Below are positions 8,148 to 17,897 of a stretch of DNA of 64,000 nt, piece by piece; the first letter of the stretch is position 1; the number at the start of each line of letters is the position of its first letter. The notes under the pieces were generated by a model that saw only the letters and a list, made by a program, of their open reading frames with translations, was not told where the DNA came from and searched no databases. The DNA comes from Paenibacillus glucanolyticus NBRC 15330 (GTDB lineage Bacteria > Bacillota > Bacilli > Paenibacillales > Paenibacillaceae): assembly GCF_004000885.1 (NCBI RefSeq), contig NZ_BIMC01000025.1:1-64000 (forward strand), in the 5' to 3' direction. A program made the position numbers and the translations under genes.

Positions 8148-9131
8148 ATGATGAGCCAATCAAAATCAAGGATTACAGCAATCGGGACCTATGTACCTGA
8201 ACGGATATTAAGCAATGCGGATTTAGAGAAGATGGTCGAGACCAGCGATGAATGGATTATCCAGCGCACAGGCATGCGGGAACGCCGGATAGCTGCTCCG
8301 GATCAGTTCGTGTCTGACCTTGCCATTCGTGCTGTGCGAGATATGGTTGATCGGTACGGTGTTACCGTGCAGGATGTCGATATGATTCTTGTGGCTACAA
8401 GCACGCCGGAATATTCTTTTCCAAGCACGGCCTCTCGCGTGCAATCGAAGCTGGACATAACCAGTACGGGGGCACTCGATCTGAATGCAGCTTGTGCGGG
8501 ATTTGTATATGCACTTCAGATGGCCGACGGATTAATATCCGGGGGAGCTTACAACAAGATACTCGTCATCGGGGCGGAAACCTTATCGAAGATTACGGAT
8601 TACACCGACCGAACGACATGCGTTCTGTTTGGGGACGGCGCTGGCGCTGTACTGCTGGAGCGGGATGAGGATTCGCCGAGCATTGCAGCTTCCATATCAG
8701 GCACGTTTGGCGAAGGCGGCATTCATCTGTACAAGACAGCCCTTTCCAAGCAGATGGACGGAGCGGAGTTAAAGAGCGGGTGTCTTGTTCAAAATGGCCG
8801 TGAGATATATAAGTGGGCCATTCGGAACATTCCGGAGGGTGTCCGTACCTTACTGTCCAAAGGGGGCATGACCGCGGACGAAGTGGATTGGTTCGTACCG
8901 CATAGCGCCAATCTTCGCATGATCGAAGCGATCAACGAGCGAGGGCCTTTTTCAATGAACCGAACGTTAACCAGCGTCGAGTACCGGGGAAACACATCGG
9001 CAGCCTCCATTCCGCTTGCGCTTCAGCTGGCCGTAGATGAAGGACGCTTGAAAGCAGGAGACCATGTGCTGCTCTATGGATTTGGCGGGGGAATGACCTA
9101 TGCCGGCTCCATCGTTAAATGGACGATATGA
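8148..9131 (+). CDS. fabH: 3-oxoacyl-[acyl-carrier-protein] synthase III (FabH, FabHB-like)
   Basis: 327 residues. It condenses an acyl-CoA primer with malonyl-ACP to start fatty-acid synthesis and, in Firmicutes, selects branched primers. The catalytic triad is visible: Cys116 in NAACAGF, His252 in VPHSANLRMI and Asn282 in GNTSAAS. The DRTTCVLFGDGAGAVLLER segment and the VPHSANLRMIE wording match Bacillus FabHB rather than FabHA. ATG 8148 and 8151 are both possible behind GGAGGTG (8138). It stands alone, not next to fabF, under a FapR-like operator, as for a second FabH copy. Confidence 0.93.
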   Translation: MMSQSKSRITAIGTYVPERILSNADLEKMVETSDEWIIQRTGMRERRIAAPDQFVSDLAIRAVRDMVDRYGVTVQDVDMILVATSTPEYSFPSTASRVQSKLDITSTGALDLNAACAGFVYALQMADGLISGGAYNKILVIGAETLSKITDYTDRTTCVLFGDGAGAVLLERDEDSPSIAASISGTFGEGGIHLYKTALSKQMDGAELKSGCLVQNGREIYKWAIRNIPEGVRTLLSKGGMTADEVDWFVPHSANLRMIEAINERGPFSMNRTLTSVEYRGNTSAASIPLALQLAVDEGRLKAGDHVLLYGFGGGMTYAGSIVKWTI

Positions 9132-9285
9132 TCTCTTGCATGATATAAGAAATCGACCTGTCATGGACAGGCGCCAAGTTCCGAAGGAATACGGAAAGGC
9201 AGCATAGGTAAAACCACCACCGCAGGAATCATCCGGCTGTCAAAGGGCTCATCAGTCCGAGAGTTTCACATCTAAAATATCCGTA
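9132..9285 (+). other. Unassigned region after fabH with two small perfect hairpins
   Basis: CCTGTC-ATG-GACAGG and TTCCG-N8-CGGAA are perfect stems, followed by about 100 bases with conserved-looking purine runs, then the terminator at 9288. I could not match it to a riboswitch consensus I know. It may be only the fabH 3' end. Confidence 0.3.
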
Positions 9286-9287
9286 AG

Positions 9288-9319
9288 ACCGCTATCGACA
9301 TTCGATATGCGGTTTTTTT
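9288..9319 (+). terminator. Rho-independent terminator
   Basis: ACCGCTATCG pairs with CGATATGCGGT (small internal mismatch), then seven T. It ends fabH transcription, or acts on whatever lies in 9132-9285. Confidence 0.85.
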
Positions 9320-9456
9320 GTGGTGGAATTACGAAGTGGACAAACGTGAATCGTAATAAATTCAACTCAAATTCGAAAGTTTGCCTCCTCAAAATTTGGT
9401 TCCGCTTTCATTAGACTATAAAAGAAAAATACGTTTGATGGAAGAGGGGTAGAAGA

Positions 9457-10800
9457 ATGAAAAGGTTTAAATCATGGAGCTTGCTGCTCATGAGTATCAT
9501 CATGGTGTTCTCGCTGGCGGCGTGTGGAGGCGGCAACGGAAGCAAAACGGCTGAATCTCCGGGGGGAGGCAGCACCGAAGAGAAGGACAATACGAAGGAA
9601 GAAGCACCATCTACAGAGAAAATCGAGCTGTCCTTCTGGTCATTGGGTACGACCAATTATGAGGATCTGGCTAAGGAATACACCAAAGAGCATCCGAACA
9701 TCACGTTCAAATTCCAGAATACGTCGGACCAGACGGCGCATCACAACAATCTGACAACGGCGTTGTCCGCAGGCTCTGGCGCACCTGATATTTTTCAACT
9801 TGAGATTGCCTTTATGGAACGCTTTATTAACAACCAGGATAAGTTCTATAACCTGTATGATCTCGGTGCCAAAGATGTAGAAGGCAACTATCTGGAATGG
9901 AAATGGAAGCAAGCCACATCGGTGGATGGCTCGTTCCAACTGGGTCTTCCTACAGACATCGGCCCTACGGTTGTATACTACCGTACCGATTTGGCTGAGC
10001 AAGCGGGACTGCCTACGGATCCGGACGGGTTCAGCGCTGCGATTGATTCATGGGATAAATTCGCAAGCGTGGCCAAGGAATTCACAGGCAAAACGGGTAA
10101 ACCGTTTGCTGACCTGACGGATTTGGTATACAACGGGGTTCGCGACCAATCGCCGGATCAAATCTATTTCAACAAAGAAGACGGTTCCTTTATAGGAGAT
10201 ACGAACCCGCAAGTGAGAAAAGCTTATGACTTTACGGTCAAAGGGATTCAGGAGGGCTGGATCGGCAACTGGATACTGTGGTCCCCTGAATGGCAAAAAG
10301 CGATTAATGATGGAGACTTCGGCGTTATGCTCGGCCCGGCCTGGATTGCCGGTACCATTCGTAATGCCAAGGACACCGCAGGCAAATGGCAAATTGCCCA
10401 GCTCCCTGAAGGAGCAGGCAACTGGGGCGGATCGTTCCTGACCTTGCCGAAGGAAGGCAAGCATTCGAAGGAAGCGTATGAATTTATCTCGTGGGTGCTG
10501 AACCAGGAGAACCAGCTGAAATCGTTTAAGGATAGCGGCTTATTCCCGTCCATTCCTGCGGTTTACAGCGAGCCTTCCTTCACGGAAGAGAAGGATGAAT
10601 TCTTCAGCGGTCAGGTTATTTCCGAAGCATATGCCAAGTCAGCCGAGCGTATCAAGCCGGTGTATTACGGACCGCTGCATGACCAGACCGATACCATTAT
10701 CAAGAACGCGCTTAAGAACGTGCTGGAGAAGAAAGCGGACCCGCAAAAAGAGTGGGAAAGCGCAATGAAACAAATTAAGACACTGGTCGATCGCAGCTAA
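9457..10800 (+). CDS. Sugar ABC transporter substrate-binding lipoprotein
   Basis: 447 residues. The lipobox LAAC with Cys23 is followed by a Gly/Ser/Glu-rich linker (24-50) and an extracellular solute-binding family 1 fold starting at IELSFWSLGTTNYEDLA. Such proteins bind sugars or oligosaccharides and deliver them to a permease pair, here encoded immediately downstream (10920, 11873). GAGGGG precedes the ATG. A hairpin after the stop probably leaves more message for this protein than for the permeases. The sugar is unknown. Confidence 0.9.
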   Translation: MKRFKSWSLLLMSIIMVFSLAACGGGNGSKTAESPGGGSTEEKDNTKEEAPSTEKIELSFWSLGTTNYEDLAKEYTKEHPNITFKFQNTSDQTAHHNNLTTALSAGSGAPDIFQLEIAFMERFINNQDKFYNLYDLGAKDVEGNYLEWKWKQATSVDGSFQLGLPTDIGPTVVYYRTDLAEQAGLPTDPDGFSAAIDSWDKFASVAKEFTGKTGKPFADLTDLVYNGVRDQSPDQIYFNKEDGSFIGDTNPQVRKAYDFTVKGIQEGWIGNWILWSPEWQKAINDGDFGVMLGPAWIAGTIRNAKDTAGKWQIAQLPEGAGNWGGSFLTLPKEGKHSKEAYEFISWVLNQENQLKSFKDSGLFPSIPAVYSEPSFTEEKDEFFSGQVISEAYAKSAERIKPVYYGPLHDQTDTIIKNALKNVLEKKADPQKEWESAMKQIKTLVDRS

Positions 10801-10847
10801 GAAACTGAGGATAAGCTTTCGCTTAGCTCGTTCATATCAAGTGATGC

Positions 10848-10891
10848 ATCCGAATCCGAGATGGGATATAGCCCTCCCCTCGGCTTCGGAT
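10848..10891 (+). other. Intergenic stem-loop between binding protein and permease
   Basis: ATCCGAATCCGAG pairs with CTCGGCTTCGGAT (one mismatch) without a proper T run. Such hairpins commonly stabilise the upstream message or partly terminate, giving excess binding protein. Confidence 0.6.
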
Positions 10892-10919
10892 TTATCCTTA
10901 CCCACCTGGAGGTGCATTT

Positions 10920-11876
10920 ATGGCAGACACAGCAACGGCAAAGTCATCGCAATCCGTGCCGCAGAAGCGGCGCTTGTTGACGGAGACCGTGCGCAGCCGA
11001 TTTACGGCGTATACGTTTATATCTCCATTTTTTATACTGTTTGCAATCTTTGGACTCTATCCGATTGTATTTACCATCTATCTATCCTTCTTCAAGTGGG
11101 ACGCACTCGGACCGATGAAATATGTTGGGTTCAAGAACTACGAGCTGATTACAAGTGACCCGACATTCTGGATCGCTTTCAGCAACACACTCATTATGGC
11201 GTTGATGGGAACCGTGCCGCAGCTCATTGTGGCATTATTTGTTGCGGTTATGCTCAATTCGGCCCTGAACAAATTCAAGAACACGTTCCGCATTCTATAT
11301 TTTATGCCGAATATCACGTCCATCGTAGCCGTCACATTGGTGTTCAGTACCATGTTCGGCAACAACGGGATGGTGAATTGGATGCTGAACACCTTCGGTG
11401 CGGAGAGCGTTCCGTTCAATTCCGGCTGGTGGGGAGTCAAAATCGCGATTTCGTCCATGGTGATGTGGCGCTGGATGGGTTATAACGCCATTATTTTTCT
11501 GTCGGGGCTGCAGAGCATTCCGACTGATATCTATGAAGCGTCCAAAATCGACGGCGCAACCCGGGGCCAGCAGCTGCGCTATATTACACTGCCGCTCCTG
11601 CGTCCGTTTATCCTGTTCGTTACCCTGATATCGACGATTGGCGCGCTTCAACTGTTTACGGAGCCCTATGTCTTCCTCGGTCAGTCCGGCACAGGCTCTA
11701 CTCGTCAGGAAGGAGTAACGATGGTAACGTATCTGTATAACGAAGCATTTAAGAACGGTTTCTTCGGTACGGCTGCGGCAACGGCGGTCCTCTTGTTTGT
11801 CGCCACCATCCTATTCTCGGTCTTGAACATGATGCTGGGCCGTGAAGGCGGGGAGACGGGAGGTAAAAAAGCATGA
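10920..11876 (+). CDS. Sugar ABC transporter permease (MalF/UgpA type)
   Basis: 318 residues with GGAGGTG before the ATG. Six membrane segments are visible, and the EAA-loop YEASKIDGATRGQQLRYITL lies near residue 205. It forms the membrane channel with the next gene product. Its end overlaps the next start (ATGA). No ATPase is encoded in this operon, as is usual for Firmicutes sugar importers that share one MsmX-type ATPase. Confidence 0.92.
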   Translation: MADTATAKSSQSVPQKRRLLTETVRSRFTAYTFISPFFILFAIFGLYPIVFTIYLSFFKWDALGPMKYVGFKNYELITSDPTFWIAFSNTLIMALMGTVPQLIVALFVAVMLNSALNKFKNTFRILYFMPNITSIVAVTLVFSTMFGNNGMVNWMLNTFGAESVPFNSGWWGVKIAISSMVMWRWMGYNAIIFLSGLQSIPTDIYEASKIDGATRGQQLRYITLPLLRPFILFVTLISTIGALQLFTEPYVFLGQSGTGSTRQEGVTMVTYLYNEAFKNGFFGTAAATAVLLFVATILFSVLNMMLGREGGETGGKKA

Positions 11877-12736
11877 GTTCAGTTGCCATAAGCCGTAAAA
11901 AACCGGATGAACCCGGTGTAATCGCAAAATTCTTTTTCTATCTGTTGATGATTCTGGGTGCGCTTGTATCGATCTTCCCGTTCTACTGGATGTTCGTTGT
12001 GGCTACCAATGACAAGGATGCGGCATTCCATATTCCGCCGCTGCTCACGCCAGGAACGCAGTTCCTGGATAACTTCTCACGCGTGCTGGAGCGCACGGAT
12101 TTCTTCAGAGCCTTGTTGAATTCCGTCGTTGTGTCGACATCGGTTACAGTGTCCGTTGTGTTCCTCTGCACGCTGGCAGGGTATGCTTTTGCGAAGTACG
12201 AGTTTCCTTTGAAGAAGACGCTGTTTGTATTTGTCATTGCAACCATGCTCGTGCCGGCTCAGTTAGGCGTGCTTCCACAGTATGTCATTATGGCCAAGCT
12301 GCACTGGATCGACAGCTACAAAGCGCTGATCGTGCCGGCCATGGTCAATGCCTTCGGTATTTTCTGGATGAGACAGTACATCACATCTGCCGTTCATACC
12401 GAGCTGATCGAAGCGGGGCGGATCGATGGCGGCGGACATTTCCGGATCTTCTGGAATATTGCCATTCCTGTTGTGACGCCTGCGATGGCCACGCTTGGGA
12501 TATTGAATTTCATGAATGTGTGGAATGATTTCTTCTGGCCGCTCGTCGTATTGAAAAACCGAGAGAATTACACCATTCAAATAGCATTGCAGCAGCTGTT
12601 CACCAATAAGGACGGCCTCGACTTCGGGATGATCATGTCGGCAACCTTCACGGCAACACTGCCGCTGCTTATTGTTTTTCTGCTGTTCAGCCGCTATGTC
12701 ATCGCGGGTCTGACATCAGGCGCCATAAAAAGTTAA
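11873..12736 (+). CDS. Sugar ABC transporter permease (MalG/UgpE type)
   Basis: 287 residues, start overlapping the previous stop by four bases, which implies coupled translation. Six hydrophobic segments are present. The EAA-loop IEAGRIDGGGHFRIFWNIAI is near residue 185. It pairs with the permease at 10920. The sensor kinase gene follows after 80 bp in the same direction. Confidence 0.92.
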   Translation: MSSVAISRKKPDEPGVIAKFFFYLLMILGALVSIFPFYWMFVVATNDKDAAFHIPPLLTPGTQFLDNFSRVLERTDFFRALLNSVVVSTSVTVSVVFLCTLAGYAFAKYEFPLKKTLFVFVIATMLVPAQLGVLPQYVIMAKLHWIDSYKALIVPAMVNAFGIFWMRQYITSAVHTELIEAGRIDGGGHFRIFWNIAIPVVTPAMATLGILNFMNVWNDFFWPLVVLKNRENYTIQIALQQLFTNKDGLDFGMIMSATFTATLPLLIVFLLFSRYVIAGLTSGAIKS

Positions 12737-12816
12737 AAGGCGCGGGAACTTTGACAAGGAATGCCACCTGCCATGAAGAATAATAGACATAGTAGAGTGG
12801 AGGGAGGAAATGGTTC

Positions 12817-14538
12817 ATGAAACTCCGCCGAAAGATTTTGCTGGCTATTATTCTTCTGGTCTTCATTCCGGTCATCGCGCTGGGCGGTGTTTCTTATTAC
12901 AGCTTTTCGGAAGCGATGGAGAAGAAGTCGAATGATTTCTACTGGATTTCGCTCTTGGAAACGGACCGGAAGCTGAAGTTTGCCTTGAACGAAATTACGA
13001 CGATTTCGAACTCCGCGATTACCCAGCAATCGGTTCAGCAGATGCTGAAGCAGCCGGACTACGCGGTAACCTATGACCGGAGGCAGGAGATCAACAATCT
13101 GATCAATCATCCGATGATTGCCTCGTTTGCTTTTTATTCGAATGATCAATTGATTTATCATACAGATGGCGGAATGGAGCTTGCTGAGCTGAGGCGGCAG
13201 GATTGGTATGAAGCGGTGGTGAAGGCAGAGGGTCGCCCCGTATGGGTCGGTCCCGGAGAGAACGGCTCTGCTTCATCCGGTGCTCCCGTCTTGATTCAGT
13301 CCAGAGTGATTAAGGATTATTACTCTCTGGAGGATATCGGGACGGCTGTGATTTACGTGAAGCCGGATCTCCTCGACCAGGTCTTCTGGGAGGCGGCAAC
13401 GCTGAAGCAGGGCGATATTTTGCTGGTCAACAAGCAGGGTTATATCGTATTTACGAAATCAGGCGAGCATATCGGGGAGCGGACGGAATTTCCGTTTCTC
13501 TCGGACAGTTATACGAATGGGAAAGGATACTATGTCGATCCATATTTAGATGAAAAATCGCTCATCACGTATTCCCCTTCTCACAATAAGGAATGGTTTC
13601 TCGTCGCTATCACGCCAAGCAAACTCATCTCTGCCGAATCGGTCTCCATCCGCAACCTTGCCTTGATCCTGGGATTGATCTCGCTTGTGTCGGCGTTTCT
13701 GTTCGACCGTTTTTTTGTGCGCAGAATGGTCCGCAGCATCATCAGTGCGGTGAACGGGATGAAGCGAGTGAAGCAGGGAATATTCGTTCCGATCCCATCG
13801 CATCATGCGGCAGAGGATGAGACGGATCTGTTAATCGACGGATTTAACCGGATGAGCTCGCAGATCCATGAGCTGATTGGTCAGGTCGAGATGGAGCAGG
13901 CCCGGAAGAAGGAAGCGGAGCTGCAGGCGCTTGTCGCTCAGATCAATCCGCATTTCATATATAATTCACTGGAATCGATTAACTCGATGGCTGTCCTTCA
14001 GGGCAACAAGGATATCAGCAAAATGGTGGTCTCCCTGGGTAAGCTGCTGCGCATCAGCATCAGCGAGCATCATGAGCTGATCCCCCTCCATATGGAGCTG
14101 GAGCATGTCCAGCATTATATGCGGATACAGAAATTCCGGTTTGAAGAGAAGTTTGAATACGGAATTGAGCTTCCGGATTCGCTGAAGCACTACGTTACGC
14201 AGAAGCTGATTGTACAGCCCATTGTGGAGAACGCTTTATACCACGGCATTGAGCCGATGGAGGACAGCGGCTATATCTCCATCAAGGTGTTGGAGGACCA
14301 TGAGGATATCGTAATTGACGTGGAGGATAACGGGCCGGGGTTCGATCCGGAGACATTGATCAAGCTGTGGAATACGGATCAGGGACAGCTGAAGAAGTAT
14401 CGGGAAAACGGAGTTGGGCTGAAAAACGTGCACGAGCGGCTGCGGATACGGTTTGGCAGCCGTTACGGACTTATGATCTGTTCTTCCCCCGGTCACGGTT
14501 CATTGATACGAATTCGTATTCCGAAAATACTGACATGA
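12817..14538 (+). CDS. YesM-type sensor histidine kinase
   Basis: 573 residues. There are two membrane helices (about 7-27 and 280-300) with an extracellular sensor of roughly 250 residues between them, then HAMP, the His-kinase block with NPHFIYNSLESIN and a HATPase domain with VENALYHG and DNGPGF motifs. It should phosphorylate the AraC-type regulator at 15923. The ribosome site GGAGG lies nine bases before the ATG. It lies inside a transporter operon, so it probably senses the transported sugar, perhaps through a binding protein. Confidence 0.92.
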   Translation: MKLRRKILLAIILLVFIPVIALGGVSYYSFSEAMEKKSNDFYWISLLETDRKLKFALNEITTISNSAITQQSVQQMLKQPDYAVTYDRRQEINNLINHPMIASFAFYSNDQLIYHTDGGMELAELRRQDWYEAVVKAEGRPVWVGPGENGSASSGAPVLIQSRVIKDYYSLEDIGTAVIYVKPDLLDQVFWEAATLKQGDILLVNKQGYIVFTKSGEHIGERTEFPFLSDSYTNGKGYYVDPYLDEKSLITYSPSHNKEWFLVAITPSKLISAESVSIRNLALILGLISLVSAFLFDRFFVRRMVRSIISAVNGMKRVKQGIFVPIPSHHAAEDETDLLIDGFNRMSSQIHELIGQVEMEQARKKEAELQALVAQINPHFIYNSLESINSMAVLQGNKDISKMVVSLGKLLRISISEHHELIPLHMELEHVQHYMRIQKFRFEEKFEYGIELPDSLKHYVTQKLIVQPIVENALYHGIEPMEDSGYISIKVLEDHEDIVIDVEDNGPGFDPETLIKLWNTDQGQLKKYRENGVGLKNVHERLRIRFGSRYGLMICSSPGHGSLIRIRIPKILT

Positions 14539-14555
14539 CAAGGAGGCGGCGCGGC

Positions 14556-15899
14556 GTGAGATGGTTTTGGAATTGGGGCTGGATTGTAGGCTATGCCACT
14601 CTGCTCGCGCTCTCTGTTGTGTGGGTTACAGTGCAGAACCAGGGACCGGCTCAGGAGGCGCAGCCGGAGAAAATCACGCTGACATTCCGGCATTTCTGGA
14701 ACAAGGAGCATGACAAGCCGGTGCTGGCTATTTTTGAGAGTGTCGTCCGCACTTATGAGAAAGCGCATCCAAATGTGAAGGTGAACTTTGAAAGCATCGA
14801 TCAAACAATCCATCGGGAACAAAAGCTGAAGAGCGAGATGGTCACCGGGACGCCGCCGGATATGTTTGTCCTGTTTGGCGGAGCTGAAATTGTGCCGTAT
14901 GCCAGATCCAACCGGCTGATGGATTTAACGGAATTTCTGGAGAATGCCGGCTTGAGGGAGCAGTTCAAGGATCTGCACCACTGGACCTTTAATAACCGGG
15001 TCTATGGTTTGCCTTTTGAGGGCCATGCGGAGCCGATCTATTATAATCGGGCTTTATTCCAGAAGCTGCATCTGGAGCCTCCGAAGACGATGGAAGAGCT
15101 GGATGAAGTGATCCGGGTACTCCAGGCGAACGATAAGATCCCTTTTGCATTAGGGAATGAAGATCGGTGGCCGGCAGGGATTTTTGCCCATTATTTCATG
15201 GATCGTTATGCGGGACCGGAACTCATTGACAGGCTGGTTGAAGGAGAGGATGGCGTAAGCTTTCAGCATCAGTCGTATTTGAAGGCCTTTGAGAAGCTGG
15301 AACAGTGGATCAGCGAAGGGGCGTTCAGTCCCCATGCCAACGATCTCTCCACCGAGGAAGCCATCGCTCAGTTTACGGAAGGGAAGGCAGCGATGTATCT
15401 GAACGGCAGCTGGGATATTACATTGTTTCGCAATGAGGATCATCCGGATTTTCAGAATGAGGTGGGGGTTATCCCCTTCCCATCCCTGCATTCCGGAGAG
15501 GAACGGTCCTTGGCAGGTGGTTACACCATTGGCATCGGACTTTCCTCGGATTTGGATGAGCCGAAAAAGCAAGCGGCCCTGGAGCTGCTGGGCATGTTCT
15601 ATACCACGGAGGTACAGACCCGGCTGGTGTATGAAGGGCTGCGCGTTCCTTCCATGAAGATAACCTATGATTCCAAGAAAACCGGTCCGGTATTTGCCCA
15701 GGTTACGGAGCTGATGGAGGATTCTGCGAGTACCTTCCTCCCGTATGACAACAAGCTATCGCCTGAAGTGAACAGTTCATTCCTTAAAGTGATCGAGGAC
15801 ATGATTGGAGGACGGATCGATGCTGACAATGCGCTGGAGCAAATTCAGAAGTCCTCGATACGCTATTGGCAGCTTAGACGGAACACGGTGACGGAGTAA
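14556..15899 (+). CDS. Membrane-anchored extracellular solute-binding protein, probable sensor partner
   Basis: About 447 residues from GTG 14556 (AAGGAGG nine bases upstream; ATG 14535 overlapping the kinase stop is an alternative). The fold is solute-binding family 1, starting with ITLTFRHFWNKEHDKPV. Unlike the binding protein at 9457 it has no lipobox Cys. A Trp-rich start and one hydrophobic helix (about 5-25) suggest an uncleaved membrane anchor. It lies between the kinase and its response regulator, so I infer that it presents ligand to the YesM kinase rather than feeding the transporter. A simple second transport binding protein remains possible. Confidence 0.75.
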   Translation: MRWFWNWGWIVGYATLLALSVVWVTVQNQGPAQEAQPEKITLTFRHFWNKEHDKPVLAIFESVVRTYEKAHPNVKVNFESIDQTIHREQKLKSEMVTGTPPDMFVLFGGAEIVPYARSNRLMDLTEFLENAGLREQFKDLHHWTFNNRVYGLPFEGHAEPIYYNRALFQKLHLEPPKTMEELDEVIRVLQANDKIPFALGNEDRWPAGIFAHYFMDRYAGPELIDRLVEGEDGVSFQHQSYLKAFEKLEQWISEGAFSPHANDLSTEEAIAQFTEGKAAMYLNGSWDITLFRNEDHPDFQNEVGVIPFPSLHSGEERSLAGGYTIGIGLSSDLDEPKKQAALELLGMFYTTEVQTRLVYEGLRVPSMKITYDSKKTGPVFAQVTELMEDSASTFLPYDNKLSPEVNSSFLKVIEDMIGGRIDADNALEQIQKSSIRYWQLRRNTVTE

Positions 15900-15922
15900 C
15901 CATAAAGACAGGGGGAGAAGCC

Positions 15923-17521
15923 ATGAGCGGATCGGACGGTAAATTCAGAGTGATGCTGGTCGATGACGAGCCTATCATCCTGCGCAGTCTAAAGGCAGCG
16001 ATTCCCTGGGATGAGCTTGAACTGGAGGTCGTAGGGGAGGCGAAGAGCGGGGATAGCGCTCTGAAGCTGGCGCGCGAGGTATCGCCGCATATGATCATTA
16101 GCGATATTCGCATGCCGGGAATGGACGGCATCACACTCATGAAGGAACTGAAGGCGGATCAGGCGCGTCGGTTGATCATATTTATTAGCGGCTACGGTGA
16201 ATTTGAATACGCGAGGGAAGCATTGCGCGAAGGGGCTTTTGATTATTTGCTCAAGCCGATCGATCACGATGAGCTGACCGAAACGATTGCCAGAGCAGCC
16301 AGAACCCTGGAGAAGCAAATGGCGGATGATCAAATGCTTCACTCGATCAAGGTATTATCCCTGTTGGCTCGGGAAAGGATGCTAACGGAGTTCATCGAGG
16401 GCAACCGGAGTCCGCTCCAGCATATGCAGTGGCTGGAAGACAGCGAATTGGAGCATGGCTACACGATGGCTGTCATTCAACTGGATCACTATTTGCGGCT
16501 TAATGAGCAGTGGAGCATGGATGAGAAGCGTCTATGGCTCTTTGCTGTGCGCAATGTTCTGGAGGAATGGTCCGTGCAGCATGGAGGGCTGACGGTATTT
16601 CCTTTCCGCAGCGGGGAATGGGTGCTGTTGTTTCCGAGTCTTGCGAGGGAGCGACAGGAGGACGTTGGCCGGGATCTTGTTCAATTGATCAAGCGCAACA
16701 CCAAGCTGTCCTGCTCTGTTGGCTTCAGTTCCAGCATGGCGGGGATCGACCGCTTGGGAACGGCTTATGAGACGGCAGTACGCGCGTTATATCAGCGCTT
16801 CTATTCCGGTGAAGAAGGTGTGTTTATCGGTACTGCGGATTCAGTTATGGAAACGGCCAGCGAAGCAGGATACCCGAAACATCTGGAGTCGCTGATGGTC
16901 GAAAGCATCCGCACGCTTCATAAGGAGCGTTTGCTGGAGCTTTTTGATGAGACCAGGGCCTATATAGAGGAGCATGCATTCAGCAGGGAAATGACCGAGC
17001 GGGTATTGCTGGAGATGAGTGTTGTGCTGTATCGGCAGTTTGAGCATATGAAGGTTCTGTTTGAGTGGTCGTTAGAGGAGCTGCTGCAGGAGCTTCATGC
17101 TTCCGGCACCCTGCAGCAGCTGATGGATGTCATCAAGAATCATTTCAGCAAATGGATTGCACAGAGTCGATCGGGGCAGGCCAAGGACAATGTTCAGGCT
17201 GTGATGGGGAAAGCCAAGGAGTACATTGCGGACAATTATCAGAAGGATCTCAGCATTGAAGAGGTTTCGGAGCTGGCGGATTTGAGCATCAGCCATTTCT
17301 GCAACTTGTTTAAGGGAACAACGGGATATACGTTTCTGGAATACTTGACGGAGTGCCGGATCGAGAAGGCCAAGAACATTCTGCTGAATACGGATGTGAA
17401 GGTGTACCAGGTGGCACCGCTTGTAGGGTACCAGGATCCGCGGTATTTCACGCAGGTATTTAAGAAAATAACAGGCAAAACCCCTTCCGAGTATCGGGAA
17501 GAAGCGACATCCAAAACATAA
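15923..17521 (+). CDS. YesN-type response regulator with AraC DNA-binding domain
   Basis: 532 residues. The receiver domain (1-125) has the acidic pocket VDDE, the phosphoacceptor Asp61 in SDIRMPG, and Lys in the LLKPID loop. A central region of about 270 residues of uncertain fold is followed by a C-terminal AraC double helix-turn-helix (about 430-530) ending in GYQDPRYFTQVFKKITGKTP. AGGGGGAG precedes the ATG. Partner kinase is at 12817; the likely target is the promoter before 9457. Confidence 0.92.
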   Translation: MSGSDGKFRVMLVDDEPIILRSLKAAIPWDELELEVVGEAKSGDSALKLAREVSPHMIISDIRMPGMDGITLMKELKADQARRLIIFISGYGEFEYAREALREGAFDYLLKPIDHDELTETIARAARTLEKQMADDQMLHSIKVLSLLARERMLTEFIEGNRSPLQHMQWLEDSELEHGYTMAVIQLDHYLRLNEQWSMDEKRLWLFAVRNVLEEWSVQHGGLTVFPFRSGEWVLLFPSLARERQEDVGRDLVQLIKRNTKLSCSVGFSSSMAGIDRLGTAYETAVRALYQRFYSGEEGVFIGTADSVMETASEAGYPKHLESLMVESIRTLHKERLLELFDETRAYIEEHAFSREMTERVLLEMSVVLYRQFEHMKVLFEWSLEELLQELHASGTLQQLMDVIKNHFSKWIAQSRSGQAKDNVQAVMGKAKEYIADNYQKDLSIEEVSELADLSISHFCNLFKGTTGYTFLEYLTECRIEKAKNILLNTDVKVYQVAPLVGYQDPRYFTQVFKKITGKTPSEYREEATSKT

Positions 17522-17601
17522 AAGCGCAAGGATCCTCCATGGAGTTCAAGATCCAAACTTGTGAGGATAGCATTCGGATCCCAAATAACGTAACAAGGAA
17601 T

Positions 17602-17659
17602 AAATAACAGATCCATTTTTCCGGCTGCAATGACGGGAAAAGGGGAGTCTGTTATTTTC
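17602..17659 (+). terminator. Rho-independent terminator of the sugar-uptake/two-component operon
   Basis: AAATAACAGA pairs with TCTGTTATTT, with an inner TTTTCC/GGGAAAA stem, followed by a T-rich tail. It lies about 80 bases after the regulator stop. Confidence 0.75.
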
Positions 17660-17897
17660 ATTTTAAATATCTTAATATTAAGACTTGACGATGGCTAAGT
17701 AAAATATTAAACTGAAATTAGCAAAGATCCAGCCGCTGCGATGGAGCAGCGATAGAAGAAAACAGCGGCCAAAGCGCAGCTGCCTGTATAAAGAGATTGT
17801 TTTCGAAGCATCGTCTAGTCTTAGCGTATATGTGCTTACAATGGTGAACATGATTTCGTTTATTAGAGAAAAAACATTATAGATGGGAGTTGAGGTC

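Noticed and set aside
9132..9285. Known riboswitch (cobalamin, ydaO, glycine, guanidine, THF)
   Set aside because: Compared by eye with the conserved cores I know; none fits beyond short matches.
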